This document shows, in pieces, positions 60,943 to 64,000 of a DNA stretch of 64,000 nucleotides. Numbering within the stretch: the first letter of the stretch is position 1; every line of letters begins with the position of its first letter. The position numbers were made by a program, and so were the translations under genes. The DNA is taken from contig NW_019211459.1 of the NCBI RefSeq assembly GCF_002443255.2, positions 25,873,388-25,937,387 on the forward strand, read 5' to 3'. Below the pieces are notes generated by a model. It worked only from the letters and a program-made list of their open reading frames with translations. It was not told the DNA's origin and searched no databases. The stretch comes from Varroa destructor. Lineage: Eukaryota; Arthropoda; Arachnida; Mesostigmata; Varroidae.

Positions 60943-63662
60943 ATTAAACGAAAATTGACAATAATATTGTAAATATTGTCCAGGTAGACAAAAAGACTGC
61001 AACCATCGATCTAGAATATCGATGAAATGTTAGAGCGTCAACAATGGAAATAAACATTTCATATTTTTTTTTTAGCTCAATTTTTTTGCAAAGTTTATAT
61101 ATTATATTATATATATTGACTTAACGATTCAATATCGGGGCTACCTACAGACAGTCCGTAGCCCAAAGGGTCGTAACACAACGTTGGGCTCAGCTTTGTC
61201 CAATGGCCTGTATATTTGTCCATATCTAGGTAATTAAATTAATTCTCACACATACATAATGAACGTGCTGGGACATTGACCACGATTTTCTATAGTTGGC
61301 GAGCTCCTGCAAAAGTCAGGCCAAACCAGTCGCTGAATCAGTCAAGTATTGCTTTGCCTGCAAGGCTGTGAGAATATGTGTGGCGGTTCTTTCTGGAGTA
61401 AGAATTTCGTTTAACAAAAAGCACCATCGTATCAGAGGGCAATCGAAATAGTCGGTCGTAAATCCAAACTAATGATTGAAGTCCCGATTCTGATTACCTG
61501 ACTGTAAGCTTTATGCAAACTTCTAGTGAGCACTGTTTCACCCGCTAGTAGAATCGCCTGTTCCAGGCTAACGTGTTTGAACAGCGAGCTCTGAAACGTG
61601 AATGAACAGATCTTTAACGGACCATAACAAATTTTATTATTATTATTACCATCGTTATGGATTATTATCGTTTGCGCACTCTATTTAATGAAATGCTCAC
61701 ACGCACAACGCAGGCCACTCGGCGGGTATAAGAAAAAATTGCTCCATCCGGCCGGATGGAACCATCTTAACGGACAGCGTATCTTAGTAAGCTCGTGAAA
61801 ATACCAGCACCGACAAACAGACCAGCCTCATATGACATCATGATTTCGCCGCGCGAAACAGACAATTCTAGCCGTTTTAGCCAATCGCTCTGACGGCATC
61901 TGATGGCTTCTTTCTTACTTTTCTAGGAAAAAAGAATAAGAACGAAAAGGTCAAGGCTCTGAGGCTGATGGAAGCCGTTTGGGAGAATATAATAATAATA
62001 AATTACCTATATCGAAGGCCAGGCCAACGTCTGCTGTGCGCGTTATTGTTAAGTTCATAAATCAAATGAGCCCTTGCCTCTACTCGCTCATTTTTATTCC
62101 ATTCGCTGTTTCCAACGTGCGTCAATTTCATGTTAACTAATTTTAACGACAGCGGCGACAGCAGTCACAACAAAGGCCACCGAACGATTAACAATGCCAA
62201 CGTTTTTAGGACCAATAGTAAAAGAATCGTCTAACGGTAAACCGGCGCATTGACACCGTCCTACGGTTCGTAATCACACAAACGTCAGCCAAGGACAAAC
62301 ACAGATTGACGGAGACACCCACGCACAGATTGGGGTAAAATCGTTTTGTTTAAAAGCTTACAGCTGGTAGAGAGAATGAAAGAACGGATTGTAACAGCAA
62401 CAGAGTTCGCTGTGCGTATATCTCTCAAAAGTCCTGCTCAACGTCAAATCCTTTACGTACATATAGATGTCTTCCCTTTCGCAGCAGCTTCGTAACGCGT
62501 CACTATTGTTTCATGTTTTTTCATGTCCTACCGCCACGCAAAGCACCGCGATCTTCGGGTCCATATGCACGTTAAATACGACTGTACGTTATAATTATTA
62601 TACACATTTAAAAAGAAGCTCACAATATACAGATGTCTAGAGCCGTTGCGCCCTATTGAGTGGTCTTGAAAGAACTACCATCGGCTTAGTGTCGTATCTG
62701 CGCGTGTATGATCCCCCACTAGGAAAACGATATCAGGTAACACATTAGTACAAGTAACGTAATAGCTGACAATGCAGATGTACTTAGCGATAATTCCTAT
62801 AGAATATTGACGGCGATATATGGACGGATACAATTTTTGTGCCCAATCAATGGTGTTCTGAAAATCTTGTGAGATGGGGTGAACTGAGAGGGAGGCTGGT
62901 CCAGCTGTGCAGGTAACCACGTTGTTAATATAATATTAAGTAATAACAGTGCTAGGAGAAACCTTAGTAAGCGTAGAGTACCCATGGGAAATAAGATAAA
63001 AAGACAGCTAATAAAGCAATTAAGTTTAGCGCTTTTGCCGATATTCTTAGACGACCTGCAACCAGGGCGATTAAAAATAGCTCACAGCCAGCAATAGTAT
63101 AGATTGGTAGTGAAGTAGACGACAAAGAAACAAGTCAGCTTCGTCTCTTCCTGTTTGTGATTCATAATAATGAATAAGTGAGATAATGAAGTCGTGTGCT
63201 TGTGTTAATCTGATATCAGGGAAGGCGACAAAGGAAGTCTAATCAACAATCAGACAAAGAAAAACTATCATTATCTCGATCTAACCATATAGATAACAAG
63301 GAAAAAAACAGAACTTTGATAGAATATTGTAAATTCGATCGAACAAAGCAATATAGGGTAAAACGACCAGCGAATCGTACTTTTCGTATGGCAAACTTGC
63401 AAAGCACAATGATGAAGTACATAATTCAAACCAACTTGAATTAAGTGTGCAAAAAAACACTTGCAGATAAACTCGCGTCACAAGGGCTACGTATCGTTTT
63501 TCCCACGACAGTTCACGAGAATGAGCACTGGATGAACCTGATGACCTAAATGCATGTTATTTCTACTCGTTCATGTCCACGTTGAAGTCGCGCTTGTTTA
63601 TATATGTATATATATCTATATAATATGCTCAGAAGGCACTCATACCTCACTCATATTGCCAT

Positions 63663-63783
63663 TATTCCAGGTACCAATGCGCGGATCGGCGGATGCGGGG
63701 CATAGGCTTTCAAAGCCCCTCGTACCCCTAGGGACCCATAAATGCCCATCGCTGGCTGCGGCGTTTGTCCCGACAAACATATA
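63663..63783. other. GC-rich candidate exon, strand undecided
   Basis: Plus strand: after ATTGCCATTATTCCAG the frame reads VPMRGSADAGHRLSKPLVPL to TAG at 63783, like a terminal exon. Minus strand: a frame reading GHLWVPRGTRGFESL, then GTWNNGNMSE, ends at a near-ideal GAG/GTATGAG donor at about 63646. Both look coding-like and only one can be right. The minus donor is the stronger single signal. Confidence 0.25.
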
Positions 63784-64000
63784 GAGCAAGGACAAAGCTT
63801 TTAAATGCATTATTATGTCACTACAGCAGTTGACAATACCGACTCAGCTCAATTTAGAGCTGATTCCTTCTTCGCCGTGTTTGCTCACCAATCTAAGCTA
63901 GATGAGTCGGATGTTTTCAAAGAAACATTATTAACACTCAAAAAAATGTTTTCTTTGCACTTTTACATTGACTAGTTAAACACAAGCACAAAATATTTTC

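Overview
The window looks like gene-poor eukaryotic nuclear DNA. It is AT-rich (roughly 40% GC by eye) with many AT, CGT, TCTG and homopolymer tracts, and it has no operons, no rRNA and no convincing complete tRNA. Most open frames are no longer than chance predicts at this composition. The two mariner/Tc1-type transposase remnants, the microsatellites and the apparent small exons fit an animal, most likely an arthropod. A mite-like genome is a guess I cannot test here.

Only two things are firmly supported. The first is one real coding block on the minus strand at about 59.2-60.1 kb. Its frame is open for 318 codons, encodes a basic N-terminus followed by a globular-looking C-terminus, and ends at a stop codon that overlaps AATAAA. 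I do not recognise the family. The second is a transposon graveyard at about 43.1-44.6 kb. It holds a decayed mariner-like (DD34D) transposase on the minus strand, a fragment of a different Tc1/mariner-superfamily transposase on the plus strand, and a perfect 19-bp hairpin just beyond.

Other coding signals are single candidate exons: short open frames that also have an acceptor-like and/or donor-like splice site. On the plus strand they lie at about 2.1, 3.9, 18.9, 23.3, 28.6, 37.8 and 41.3 kb; on the minus strand at about 13.5, 23.7 and 54.2-55.0 kb. I also list a few small ATG-to-stop ORFs. In 64 kb a handful of such coincidences is expected by chance, so these carry low confidence. I cannot link them into gene models, except for one phase-compatible pair on the minus strand (55002-54864 and 54241-54161).

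Layout. 0-5 kb: AT-rich DNA with two candidate exons and a very AT-rich block at 4.3-4.6 kb. 5-19 kb: mostly featureless, with a GC-richer island at 8.2-9.2 kb, a 27-T tract next to a minus-strand ORF at 10.5 kb and a 37-bp tandem duplication at 11.0 kb. 18.8-19.8 kb: GC-richer island ending in a 50-unit TCG repeat. 20-42 kb: scattered candidate exons, a C-rich G4-type tract at 35.2 kb and a compound tetranucleotide repeat at 41.1 kb. 43-44.6 kb: transposon remnants. 45-53 kb: nothing I can support. 53-60.2 kb: candidate minus-strand exons and the large ORF. 60-64 kb: weak candidates only.

I found no evidence of a new multi-gene system. The best leads for novelty are the orphan 59.2-60.1 kb protein, the phase-matched 54-55 kb exon pair and the nested-looking transposase remnants.
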